The notes beneath the pieces are model-generated. The model saw only the letters and a list, made by a program, of their open reading frames with translations. It ran no database searches and had not been told where the DNA came from. A stretch of DNA of 64,000 bases from assembly GCA_019316985.1 (NCBI GenBank), contig CP079215.1, positions 1,674,001-1,738,000 on the forward strand. The letters are read 5' to 3'. Below, one piece after another: positions 55,131-64,000 of this stretch. A program made the position numbers and the translations under genes. How positions within the stretch are numbered: the first letter of the stretch is position 1; every line of letters starts with the position of its first letter. The DNA is from Paraniabella defluvii (GTDB lineage Bacteria > Bacteroidota > Bacteroidia > Chitinophagales > Chitinophagaceae).

Positions 55131-57976
55131 CTAATGCGCTTCCAGCCAGTTCTCTCCTGGCCACACTCTGCAATAACCGGCACGCCAAAAGGCAGTGGTA
55201 ATGCGGCTTCCATATTTTCGAGGATCAGCGGCTTTAGTTCATTTACTTCATCACGTAATGCATCAAAGATCAACTCATCATGCACCTGTAAGATCATCTT
55301 GCTCTTCATACCTGCTTTCTTCATAGCGGCATGCACTTTTTGCATAGCCAGTTTGATCATGTCGGCAGCGGTTCCTTGTATCGGAGAGTTAATAGCATTT
55401 CGTTCAGCAAATCCCCTTACGGTAAAGTTGCCTGAATTGATATCTTTTAACCAACGCTTACGGCCCATCAATGTTTGCACATAGCCATGTTCCCGCGCAA
55501 AATTGATAGTGTCATCCATATATCGTTGTATACCTGAAAATTCTTTCTTATAGCTGTCGATAATAGCTTTAGCTTCTGTACGCGAGATGCCCAGGTTATC
55601 CGCCAGCCCAAATGCACCCTGGCCATAAATAATACCGAAGTTGACGCTCTTGGCCTTGTAGCGCATTTCCTTGGTTACATCTTCTACGGCTACGTTAAAT
55701 ACCTGTGCTGCCGTTGCGGTGTGAATATCTACGCCACTTTTAAAAGCTTTTACCATATTTTCATCACCACTGATGCCCGCCACAATTCTTAATTCGATTT
55801 GCGAATAATCGGCCGACAATAACACATGGCTGGCATCACGCGGTATAAAGGCCTTTCTTATTTCTTTACCGCGATCAGTTCGTACCGGAATATTTTGCAG
55901 GTTGGGATTATTACTGGCTAACCTTCCGGTTACAGCTACCGCCTGCCCGTAAGTAGTATGCACCCGCCGGGTTTTGGGATTAATCAACTGGGGCAGCGCG
56001 TCTACATACGTGGATTTCAATTTAGTTAATTCGCGAAAAGTTATGATCTCATCAGCAATGGCATGCCCTTTGGCCGCCAGCTTCAGCAGCACATCTTCCC
56101 CGTTTGATACTGACCGGTTTTTGTTTTCCGTGCCGATGGATCGAGCTTTAACCTATCAAACAAAACTTCGCCCAGTTGCTTCGGAGAAGCCAGGTTAAAA
56201 CGCACCCCTGCAATCTCAAATACTTTCTTCTCAGCCTCTATTGCGTCTTTCTCCAACTCCTGCGAATATGCTTTTAAAAAACCTTCGTCTATCCGTACCC
56301 CTTCAAACTCCATATCTGTAAGTACCCTCAATAACGGGTTCTCCACTTCGCCAAAAACCCGTTTTCTTCTTTTTCGCCAGAAGTGGCGTAAATACCTCTT
56401 TTAACTGCAGGGTAATATCCGCATCTTCTGCAGCATAATCGGTGATCTTCTCCAGTTCTACATCGCGCATAGTTCCCTGCGTTTTCCCTTTCTTACCAAT
56501 CAGTTCGTCGATAGGAATAGGCTCATAGCCGAGGTATTTAGCGCTTAGTTGATCCATACTACGTTTGCCATCCGGCTCAATCACATAATGCGCCAGCATG
56601 GTATCGAATAATTTTCCTTTAAACTCCACGCCGTACCACTTCATCACCAGCAGGTCGTACTTCAGGTTCTGGCCGATCCAGGTTTTGGATTCGTCTTCAA
56701 ACAAAGGTTGAAAAGCCGCCAGAATGCTATCTGTTTCAATACGATCGGCAGGACAGGGCACCCAATAAGCCTCTCCCGGCTTTACCGAAAAGCTCATACC
56801 CACCAGCTCTGCCAGGTTAGCATCGATATTGGTTGTTTCTGTATCGAAACAAATTTCGTCAAATGAAGAGAGCTGCTGTACCAGGTTGTTAATAGCATCC
56901 ATGCCTGTTATTGCAGCATACTCATGAGGCACATCCGCCAGTTTTTTCAATGTTGAGAAAGAAGGAGCATCGTCTCCTGCCTCGGTAGCCGGAGCCGGCT
57001 GAACTTCTTCTTCACCTCCTATTACATTACCAAAAAGGTCTATTTGGAGGCTTTTACCAGCAGGCTTTTTATCACCTGAAGGCGCAGCACTTCCGGCAGC
57101 TTCAACTTCCTCGCCCAGCAGCCTTTTGGCAAGCGTTCTGAATTCCAGTTCTCCGAATATCTCTTTTAATGCTTCTTTATTCCAGTCTTTTACCTTAAAC
57201 TCTTCTTCATGAAATTCCACCGGTACATCGGTGATGATTGTAGCAAGTTTCTTGGAAAGGATAGCAAGATCCCTGCCTTCCACTACCTTTTTCCCAATGC
57301 ACCTTTAATATTTTCTGCATTAGCTACCACGTTTTCCAGGGTGCCATACTCTGCCAATAATTTGGCTGCTGTTTTTCACCTACTCCTGCAATACCGGGGA
57401 TGTTGTCTACGGCATCACCCATCAGCCCCAATACATCAATTACCTGCGACACATCCTTGATATTCCATTTGGCACAGACCTCTTCAGGGCCCATAATTTC
57501 CACATCGCCTCCCTGGTAACCAGGCTTGTAAATCTTTATTTTTCGGATACCAACTGGCCATAGTCCTTATCCGGCGTTACCATGTATACCTCATATCCTT
57601 CAGCCGATGCCTTTTTCGCCAATGTACCAATTACATCATCGGCTTCATAACCATCTGTTTCAATGCAAGGAATATTAAACCCTTTAATGATGCGTTTGAT
57701 ATCCGGCACAGCAATCAATATATCTTCAGGCGTTTCCTGCCGGTTGGCCTTATACTCGGCGTAATCTGTATGGCGTTCAGTAGGCTCGTGTGTATCAAAG
57801 CAAACGGCCATATGCGTAGGTTTTTGCTTGTTCAACAGTTCTACCAGCGTATTGGTAAATCCAAACTGGGCGTTGGTGTTTTTATTTTTACTGGTAATAC
57901 GCGGACTGCGTATTAAAGCATAGTACGCACGAAAAACCAGGGCATAAGCATCTAACAGAAACAACTTCTTTTCCAT
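55131..57976 (-). CDS. polA: DNA polymerase I
   Basis: About 950 residues with three domains. The 5' nuclease domain begins KKLFLLDAYALVFRAYYALI and includes DGYEADDVIGTLAKKA and MVTPDKDYGQLV. The 3'-5' exonuclease domain keeps its acidic residues (FDTETTNID, GQNLKYDLL, YAAEDADITL), so proofreading is likely retained. The polymerase domain shows TGRLASNNPNLQNIPVR, LSADYSQIELRI, RYKAKSVNFGIIYGQG and ILQVHDELIFD. Frames break near 57540, 57375, 57290, 56365, 56095 and 55155; the corrected end is GENWLEAH at 55131. First gene of a three-gene transcript with the membrane protein and the deformylase-like gene. Confidence 0.97.
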
Positions 57977-58115
57977 AAATGCTAAGGTAGGAGATTTAGG
58001 AGTTATGATTTCGGATTTGTGATTTAAGATTTATATGTGAAGACAGAGCACCGTGTTTGATTATAAATAAGCGCCGGTAAATCCATAAAAATTATTCCGT
58101 ACCAGCCCGAGTGTT

Positions 58116-58123
58116 TATTTTTG
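58116..58123 (+). promoter_or_regulatory. Putative -7 promoter element of serS
   Basis: TATTTTTG fits TAnnTTTG, 17 bases before the serS ATG at 58141. Confidence 0.45.
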
Positions 58124-58140
58124 CGCAAAACTGATTCATA

Positions 58141-59413
58141 ATGTTACAAGTAAATGTGATTAGGCAAAATGTGCAGGAGGTTAAAGAACGCCTGGCTGTA
58201 AAAAACTTTAAAAATCCGGAGTTGGTGGATTCGGTGATCGCATTGGACGATCAGCGTAAAAAGCTGCAACTGGAATTTGATACCACCCAGGCTTCGGTAA
58301 ACAGTGCGTCGAAAGAAATTGGCGGCCTGATGGCTAAAGGAGAGAAGGAAGCAGCAGAAGCAAAGAAGAAAGAAGTAACAGAGCTGAAAAACAAATTACA
58401 ACCCATACAGGAACAGCTGGCGGTAACTGAAAACGAGCTGCAGCATGCCTTGGTACAATTGCCGAATCTTCCTTCTACGCTGGTACCCAAAGGCACCAGC
58501 CCGGAAGACAATGAAGTGGTACGTGAAGGCGGTGTAAAACCAACCCTGTATGCCGGTGCCAAACCCCATTGGGATTTGATTAAAGAATACGATATTGTTG
58601 ACTTTGAAACCGGGGCAAAATTAACCGGTAGCGGTTTCCCTTTATACAAAGGATCGGGAGCCAGGCTGCAGCGAGCACTGGTACAGTATTTTTGGACTAC
58701 AATATTGAAGCAGGATATACCGAATACTTACCGCCATTTATGGTAAACGAAGCATCTGCTTACGGAACCGGGCAATTGCCCGATAAAGAGGGCCAGATGT
58801 ACCACATGCAAGCCGACAATTTTTACATGATCCCCACCTCTGAAGTGCCGGTTACTAACATCTACCGCGATGAAATTGTGAAGGCGGAACAATTGCCTAT
58901 TAAAATGACGGCTTATTCTCCTGTTTCAGACGAGAAGCCGGCAGCTTTGGTAAAGATGTGCGTGGTTTGAACCGGGTACATCAATTTGAAAAAGTAGAAA
59001 TTGTTCAATTGGTACATCCTGCTAAAAGCTACGATGCCTTGGAAGAAATGGTGACCCATGTAGAAAAATTATTAGTGTCTCTCGAACTTCCTTATCGTAT
59101 TTTAAGACTTTGTGGAGGAGACATGAGCTTTACTTCGGCTTTAACCTACGACTTTGAGGTATACAGCGCCGCCCAGGAGCGTTGGTTAGAAGTTAGTTCT
59201 ACTTCCAACTTCGAAGGGTATCAAACCAACCGTATGAAAATCCGCTTTAAGGATGAAAACGGGAAAACACAGCTCGTTCACTCGCTGAACGGCAGTTCAC
59301 TGGCCTTACCCCGGATCGTAGCCTGCCTTTTAGAAAATAATCAAACCGAAACAGGTATTCGATTGCCAAAAGTGCTACATTCATATTTCGGAAAGGAAAC
59401 TATTAATAAATAA
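58141..59413 (+). CDS. serS: Seryl-tRNA synthetase
   Basis: SerS charges tRNA-Ser with serine; about 425 residues. The N-terminal coiled-coil arm (AKGEKEAAEAKKKEVTELKN) binds the long variable arm of tRNA-Ser. The catalytic core carries LTGSGFPLYKGSGARLQRAL, IPTSEVPVTN, motif 2 (around CFRREAGSFG) and motif 3 (LNGSSLALPRIVACLLEN). Frames break near 58690 and 58928; the corrected junctions are YFLDYNIEAGY and YSPCFRREAGS. Start is the ATG at 58141. It is followed after 10 bases by a cytochrome c lipoprotein gene, which may share its transcript. Confidence 0.96.
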
Positions 59414-59423
59414 GTAATTAAAT

Positions 59424-59738
59424 ATGAAGAAAACTATTCTGGCAATAGCCATACTGGGCTCTGTGGTGGTAGCCTGCACCCCTAAAGCATCTAAAACTCA
59501 AGCACCACCGCCTGTACCCGAAACGCCTGCGGTTGTTACCGGTTCTGTTGAAGCCGGCGGCATTATTATTGCCTCGGCAAAATGTACAAAATGCCATGGT
59601 AATAAAACCGAGCATGTGCCCAAACATACATTTGCAGAGCAGGAAAAATTAATGCAGGGTATGGCTAAAAAAGCAAAGCTGTCAGAACAGGAAACAGCTG
59701 ACCTGATGGCTTATGTAAAGGCAAAAGCCAAACAATAG
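59424..59738 (+). CDS. Small cytochrome c-like lipoprotein
   Basis: 104 residues, intact. The lipobox ends at C18 (GSVVVAC). A Pro-rich linker follows, then a single c-type heme motif C54-TK-C57-H58 (KCTKCHG). A Met in the helix QEKLMQGMAKKAK could be the distal ligand. The chain ends in a helix (QETADLMAYVKAKAK) usual for class I cytochromes. It is probably an electron carrier anchored outside the cytoplasmic membrane. No oxidase genes are adjacent. Confidence 0.85.
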   Translation: MKKTILAIAILGSVVVACTPKASKTQAPPPVPETPAVVTGSVEAGGIIIASAKCTKCHGNKTEHVPKHTFAEQEKLMQGMAKKAKLSEQETADLMAYVKAKAKQ

Positions 59739-59909
59739 TTTGCAACACAACTGTATTGTATATAGGGGCCGCGGGATGCAGGCCCTTTTTAATACCCGCT
59801 CGCTCATATAAACCTCTGTTAATAAACAGGTCCTGAACGTTTTTGTACGGTTATTGTTTAGGTGTTTAAACCTTTTGCATCAACCATCGTCCAACAAAAA
59901 ACTGTTCGC

Positions 59910-61368
59910 ATGGAAATATCTAACCAGCTAAAAAATCAGCACCTGTTATGGCGGGCCGGCTTCGGACCTGCGGTTGAACAGTTGAATGATCTGTCGAAAT
60001 ACTCCCCGAAAAATATTACAAAGCTTTAGTAAAAGCTTCAGCTAAAGAACCGCAATATATTAATGTAGCGAACGCACAGTTGATTGACCTGTACGAGCAA
60101 CAGCAGGATGCGGAAAAGCGTAAGAACATGGACGAAATGCAGCGCCGGGAGATCAACCGTATGCAGCAGGCCGCAGTACGTGACCTCAGCCTGTATTGGT
60201 TAAAAGAAATGGTGACTACTTCGGCGCAACTGCGCGAAAAAATGGCCTTTTTCTGGCATGGTCATTTTGCCAGCCGCAATGGCAATGTGTTTTATAACCA
60301 GCTTTTATTACATGTATTCAGAAAACATGGACTGAGCGATTTTGGCACTTTACTAAAAGAGGTATCGCGCTCGGCCTCTATGCTTTATTTTTTGAATAAC
60401 CAGCAGAACCGCAAAGGCCGCCCTAACGAAAATTTTGCCAGGGAAGTAATGGAACTGTTTACGCTGGGACGCGGTAATTATACCGAAAAAGATATTAAAG
60501 AAGCTGCCCGCGCTTTTACGGGCTGGACAGCCACCGGCAAGGGGAATTTGTATTTCGTGAGAACAACCATGACACGGGAGAGAAAACAGTGCTGGGTAAA
60601 ACGGGTAATTTTAATGGAGATGATGTGCTGAACATTATTTTAGAGAACAGGCAAACCGCACAATTCATCACGCAAAAAATATATGCCTTTTTGTAAACGA
60701 AAAAATTGATAAAGCAATTGTTGCTAAACTTGCCGACCAGTTTTATAACAGCAAGTATGACATTGCTGCTTTGATGGAAACTATATTTACCAGCGACTGG
60801 TTTTATCAACCACAGAACATTGGCGTACGCATTAAATCGCCCATTGAGCTGCTGGCAGGTATACAGCGCATGCTACCCATGAAACTGGATAACGATTATG
60901 CCCTGTTCAATATGCAAAAATATTGGGACAGCAACTTCTTTATCCCCTAATGTGGCGGGCTGGGCAGGAGGCCGTGCCTGGATCGATAGCAGCACATTAA
61001 TGATGCGGTTGCGTATTCCACAAATGTTTTATGACAGGGACGAGCTCAATATAACTCCTAAACAAGATGATGACGTGATGATGGGGCGCAAAACAGATGG
61101 CACTGCAGCGGTGCCCGTCAAATCTACCCAACAGAAAAAACCCTACGGTGCTGTTGACGCAAAGATTGACTGGCCGCTGTATATAAACAAATATGAAAAA
61201 ACAAAGCGGGAACAACTTTTAGCTGCTATAAAAAGTAACCTGCTACAAATAAACTCACCTACAGTTCAGGAAGTGATCAGCAAAAATATCGACGACTCAT
61301 CGCGTGAAGCATTTATAAGATCGGCTACCGTGCAGTTAATGAGCACACCGGAATATCAGATGTGTTAA
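59910..61368 (+). CDS. DUF1800 family protein
   Basis: About 487 residues. DUF1800 features are present: LLWRAGFGP at the N-terminus, REKMAFFWHGHFAS, GRPNENFAREVMELFTLGRG, EAARAFTGWT, VRIKSPIELLAGIQR and PPNVAGWAGGRAWID. Frames break near 59998, 60548, 60690 and 60925. DUF1800 is nearly always encoded next to DUF1501, as here. The pair is widespread in Bacteroidota and Planctomycetes and its function is not established. The ATG at 59910 begins MEISNQLKNQHLLW. A REP-like doublet separates it from the DUF1501 gene. Confidence 0.9.
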
Positions 61369-61381
61369 AGAACTTATTGTT

Positions 61382-61446
61382 ACCCTGAGCCTGACGAAGG
61401 GTGATATTATTTAATAAATAATCATGGTTCGTCAAGCTCACCATGA
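61382..61446. repeat. REP-like palindromic doublet between DUF1800 and DUF1501
   Basis: Two hairpins in opposite orientation are visible: ACCCT...AGGGT (61382-61402) and TCATGGT...ACCATGA (61422-61446). Their central cores, GAGCCTGACGAA and TTCGTCAAGCTC, are reverse complements with one mismatch. This is the layout of a REP doublet (BIME). Cores of the form GAGCyTGwCGAA recur between genes in many bacteria. Confidence 0.65.
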
Positions 61447-61464
61447 AAACAGAAACCTTTCGTT

Positions 61465-62670
61465 ATGTTAATCAAGCGTAAAGAATTTTTACAGATAGGA
61501 TCATTAGCCACCGCATCGATGATGATGCCCAAATTTTTAAAGGCTTTTGAATCGCAGGCTATGGTGCCGCCAGGTAATAAGGTGGTGGTGGTTTTACAAC
61601 TGAGTGGCGGCAACGACGGACTGAATACAGTAATCCCGGTGCGTAATGATATTTATTATAAGCTAAGGCCCGGACTTGGAATAAAAATGGATAAAGCAGC
61701 AACGCTTACCGATGAAGTGAGTTTGCATCCCGCTCTTACCGCTTTTAAAGGTTTGTATGACGAAGGGAATATGGCTATACTCAATAATGTAGGCTATCCC
61801 AATCCTGACCGTTCCCATTTCAGAAGTATGGATATATGGCATTCGGCCAGTAAAAGCAACGAATACTGGAATACCGGCTGGATTGGCCGCTACCTGGATG
61901 CACAATGCAATGCAGCGGCTGCGACAAGCCCACCCAGGCTCTTGAGGTAGACGATGTATTAAGCCTGGCGCTGAAAGGAGAGCAAGCCAATGCCATTGCC
62001 GTAAAAGACCCCAAGCGCCTGTTCGGTACTTCTAATGAGAAATTCTTTAAAGATGTGATGAAGAACCATGCCAGCGACCACCATGATGAAGAACCTGTAG
62101 AATATCTATACAAAACGATGGCGCAAACCCTTTCCTCTGCCGATTATATTTTTAAGCAAAGCCGTTTACATCCAACAGGGGCTACCTATCCGAACACAGA
62201 CCTGGGAAATGGATTTAAAACTATTGCCTCGCTGATTTACTCAGAGATCAATACTAAGGTATATTATATCTCCTGGGCAGTTTCGATACCCATGTGGGAC
62301 AGGATGCGCAGCAAACGCGTTTATTTACACAAATGAACGACGCCGTAAAAGCGTTTACAGATGACCTGAAAAAGAACGGGCGTATGAATGATGTGCTGCT
62401 TTTCACTTTCTCTGAATTCGGGCGCCGGGTAGCGCAAAATGCCAGCAATGGCACTGATCATGGAACCGCTAATAATATGTTTTTGATCAGCGGAGGATTA
62501 AAGCAAAAAGGCATACTTAACGCGATGCCTGATTTGGCCAACCTGAACGAGGGGATCTAAAATATAATGTAGATTTTAAGGATGTGTATGCTACTATTTT
62601 AAAAAACTGGTTAAGTGCCGATGCCGGCAAGATTTTGGGAGGTCAATACAATACTTTAGGGTTTGTGTAG
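61465..62670 (+). CDS. DUF1501 family protein
   Basis: About 405 residues. The N-terminus (MLIKRKEFLQIGSLATASMM) resembles the twin-basic leader of exported DUF1501 proteins, though it has KRK rather than RR. Conserved blocks are VVVLQLSGGNDGLNTVIPV, SHFRSMDIWHSAS, GSFDTHVGQDAQQT, LFTFSEFGRRV and TDHGTANNMFLISGG. These His/Asp/Glu residues recall the alkaline-phosphatase/sulfatase metal site. Frames break near 61920, 62275 and 62558, and the corrected end is GQYNTLGFV at 62670. It is paired with DUF1800 upstream; the function of the pair is unknown. Confidence 0.9.
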
Positions 62671-62707
62671 ATCCTTGATAAATATCAACTACCTTTTGCA
62701 AATAACA

Positions 62708-62738
62708 AACCCACTGCTTAATAAACAGTGGGTTTTAG
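62708..62738 (+). terminator. Rho-independent terminator of DUF1501
   Basis: AACCCACTG and CAGTGGGTT form a 9-base perfect stem with a 9-base loop, followed by TTAGGTTT, 38 bases after the DUF1501 stop. Confidence 0.7.
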
Positions 62739-62761
62739 GTTTAAAGGATCAATGGTTGGCT

Positions 62762-63588
62762 TTAGGATTTTACTCCTTTGACACGAACAACTTTTGAATA
62801 AGTTTTAGTACCGTCTTTATCTATCTGTGCAATACGGATATAATAATTCTCAGTATCTGTAATGCTATCCTTATCTTTTTACAGCTTATTTGTGTAAACG
62901 CAATAAAGCTTACCGCAACGGTGGCCATTAGCATTGCTTTTTTACGGCGTACAAAAAGGAGCAAGATTAAAACAAAAGCAAGATAGGGTAATACTGCCAG
63001 GTTCAGGCTGGCGTTACCGGCCCACTCATAATTTAACGTAATATCACTGTTCCCGTTTTCTGCTTTTGATTTTAGATTACCTATAGTAATAAATTGTTCG
63101 CCATCTGCAGATGCTTCAATTTCAAAATGGTCATTGTTAACTTCTTTTTCGGTTGTCCAGTTTACATGCAAGTTGTTCCTTTTACATAAGCATCGATGCT
63201 GCCGAAGGTTACCCAAAGGGCTACATTGCCCGTAACGCTTAAGGGGCCGGGGATGCGCAGGGGCGGGGTCAGCTGTCTGCCAGGAAAATACAGTGCTGGC
63301 GGTGCCGGGAGGTCTGCTTGTATTGGCGGTACTTGTAAAGTAAACGCCTCCGCCATCAAAGGTGAACAACCAGAGATTATCGCGATTACTCCATTGAATG
63401 GCTATTTGGATATTCGGCACTCCGGCTACTGTTCCCGATCCTATATAATAGGGTTTCCCGTCAATTAGTGCGGGGCCCTGTGTAAGTGTTACAGGTCCGG
63501 CAATACAGCCACCGTTAACTGTAATTGTTTGGGCAGTAATAGTACCGTAAATAAGAACGGCAAGAAAGAGGGCGTATATCTTTTTCAT
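62762..63588 (-). CDS. Secreted FN3-like protein with an inserted membrane hairpin
   Basis: About 275 residues with a signal peptide (YALFLAVLIYGTITAQ). A beta-rich domain follows (TITVNGGCIAGPVTLTQGPA, AIQWSNRDNLWLFTFDGGGV). Then comes a segment like the FN3-type modules near the C-terminus of Bacteroidota secreted proteins: LHVNWTTEKEVNNDHFEIEA, DGEQFITIGNLKSKAENGN, ending YYIRIAQIDKDGTKTYSKVV. Between the two halves of that module sits a hydrophobic pair, LAVLPYLAFVLILLLFVRRK and AMLMATVAVSFIAFTQ, ending in SCKK. Frames break near 63290, 63180 and 62875. The insertion may anchor the protein in a membrane. The function is unknown. Confidence 0.65.
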
Positions 63589-63681
63589 TTTATTGGTATT
63601 TTATAAGGGTTTAAATCTTGTATCAAATGCCTCTGCATTTAATGCCCAATTGGTTCTCAGCATATATAATTTCTTTTTGTT

Positions 63682-64000
63682 TCAACCCGTCATTAGGTTT
63701 ACAAAAAAGACTTCCAGTTTCTCAGAATGCTCTTCTGTCAAGCCCTCTAAAGAAGTGATCAAATTGTTGTTTATATATACTTCTTTTAAACAGGTGAGCT
63801 TTTTAAGTGGTTTCAAAGAATTAATTTTATTGAATTGAACATATAATTGCTGTAGCTCTGTAAGGTCTTCAATTCCTTCCAGGCTTTCAATTTTGTTGTT
63901 AAATAAGAAAAGCGATTTTAATTTTCGAAGAGATTGTAACTCTTTTATACTGGTAAGCTGGTGGTGTGTTACCACAAGTATTTCCAGGTTTTTAAAATCT
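63682..64000 (-). CDS. Leucine-rich repeat protein, C-terminal part
   Basis: Only the 3' portion is inside the window; the frame is open to the right edge. At least four LRR units of about 22 residues are visible, each with the LxxLxLxxN pattern: LRKLKSLFLFNNKIESLEGI, LTELQQLYVQFNKINSLKPL and LTCLKEVYINNNLITSLEGL. The repeats resemble the LRR_4/internalin-like group. The chain ends VFFVNLMTG. Function cannot be given from this fragment. Confidence 0.8.
   Translation of the reverse strand, partial: DFKNLEILVVTHHQLTSIKELQSLRKLKSLFLFNNKIESLEGIEDLTELQQLYVQFNKINSLKPLKKLTCLKEVYINNNLITSLEGLTEEHSEKLEVFFVNLMTG

Overview
The window looks like a chromosomal segment of a Bacteroidota bacterium, most likely family Chitinophagaceae. 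The evidence is the gene content (DUF5686, DUF4834, DUF2807, 6-bladed beta-propeller and OMP beta-barrel families, a two-parvulin SurA-like protein, a DUF1800/DUF1501 pair), the moderate GC, and upstream TAnnTTTG elements typical of Bacteroidota sigma-A promoters. No tRNA, rRNA, CRISPR array or prophage was recognised by eye.

A technical feature dominates the reading. Most genes longer than about 600 bp, including essential single-copy ones (prfA, infB, nusA, guaA, guaB, polA, serS, recR), carry one or more single-base losses, mostly in or beside short homopolymers. The encoded proteins are otherwise complete and well conserved, so I treat these as sequencing or assembly errors and give full gene spans, noting the frame breaks. 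They are not described as pseudogenes.

Layout. 1-6.4 kb: Ig-like lipoprotein (partial), recR, an LpxR-like lipid A deacylase, and a coupled beta-propeller/outer-membrane barrel pair. 6.4-13 kb: prfA, an amidohydrolase, an HPP membrane protein, recO, an MMPL/RND transporter. 13-20.3 kb: a DUF1835 protein, a SurA-like chaperone and the rimP-nusA-infB operon. 20.4-21.5 kb: three small genes. 21.6-27.6 kb: a tight minus-strand operon with a ThiF/E1-like adenylyltransferase, a GNAT/autoinducer-synthase-like acyltransferase, a 7TMR-DISM sensor kinase, a receiver-kinase hybrid and a receiver protein, facing a divergent orphan receiver. 27.6-31.4 kb: topoisomerase IB, a GlxA-type regulator and a polysaccharide flippase. 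31.4-39.5 kb: an unknown coiled-coil protein, a periplasmic binding protein, guaA, a DUF2807 lipoprotein, a Rdx protein, guaB and zwf. 39.6-48.5 kb: an S41 peptidase, a DUF5686 protein, a YugP-type metallopeptidase, radA, comF and a glutathione peroxidase. 48.6-50.3 kb: an IS200-like (RAYT-type) transposase followed by 1.1 kb of degenerate hairpin repeats. 50.3-64 kb: gnd, an amidohydrolase lipoprotein, a polA-membrane protein-deformylase-like operon, serS, a cytochrome c lipoprotein, DUF1800 and DUF1501, a secreted FN3-like membrane protein and a partial LRR gene.

The most interesting unit is the 21.6-27.6 kb operon. Its order and 8-31 bp spacings suggest that two biosynthetic enzymes make a small molecule or conjugate that the adjacent 7TMR-DISM kinase and receiver proteins sense. 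I know of no described system with this composition, but both the function and the novelty are inference. Second is the transposase with its hairpin-repeat cluster, joined by a separate REP-like doublet at 61.4 kb.
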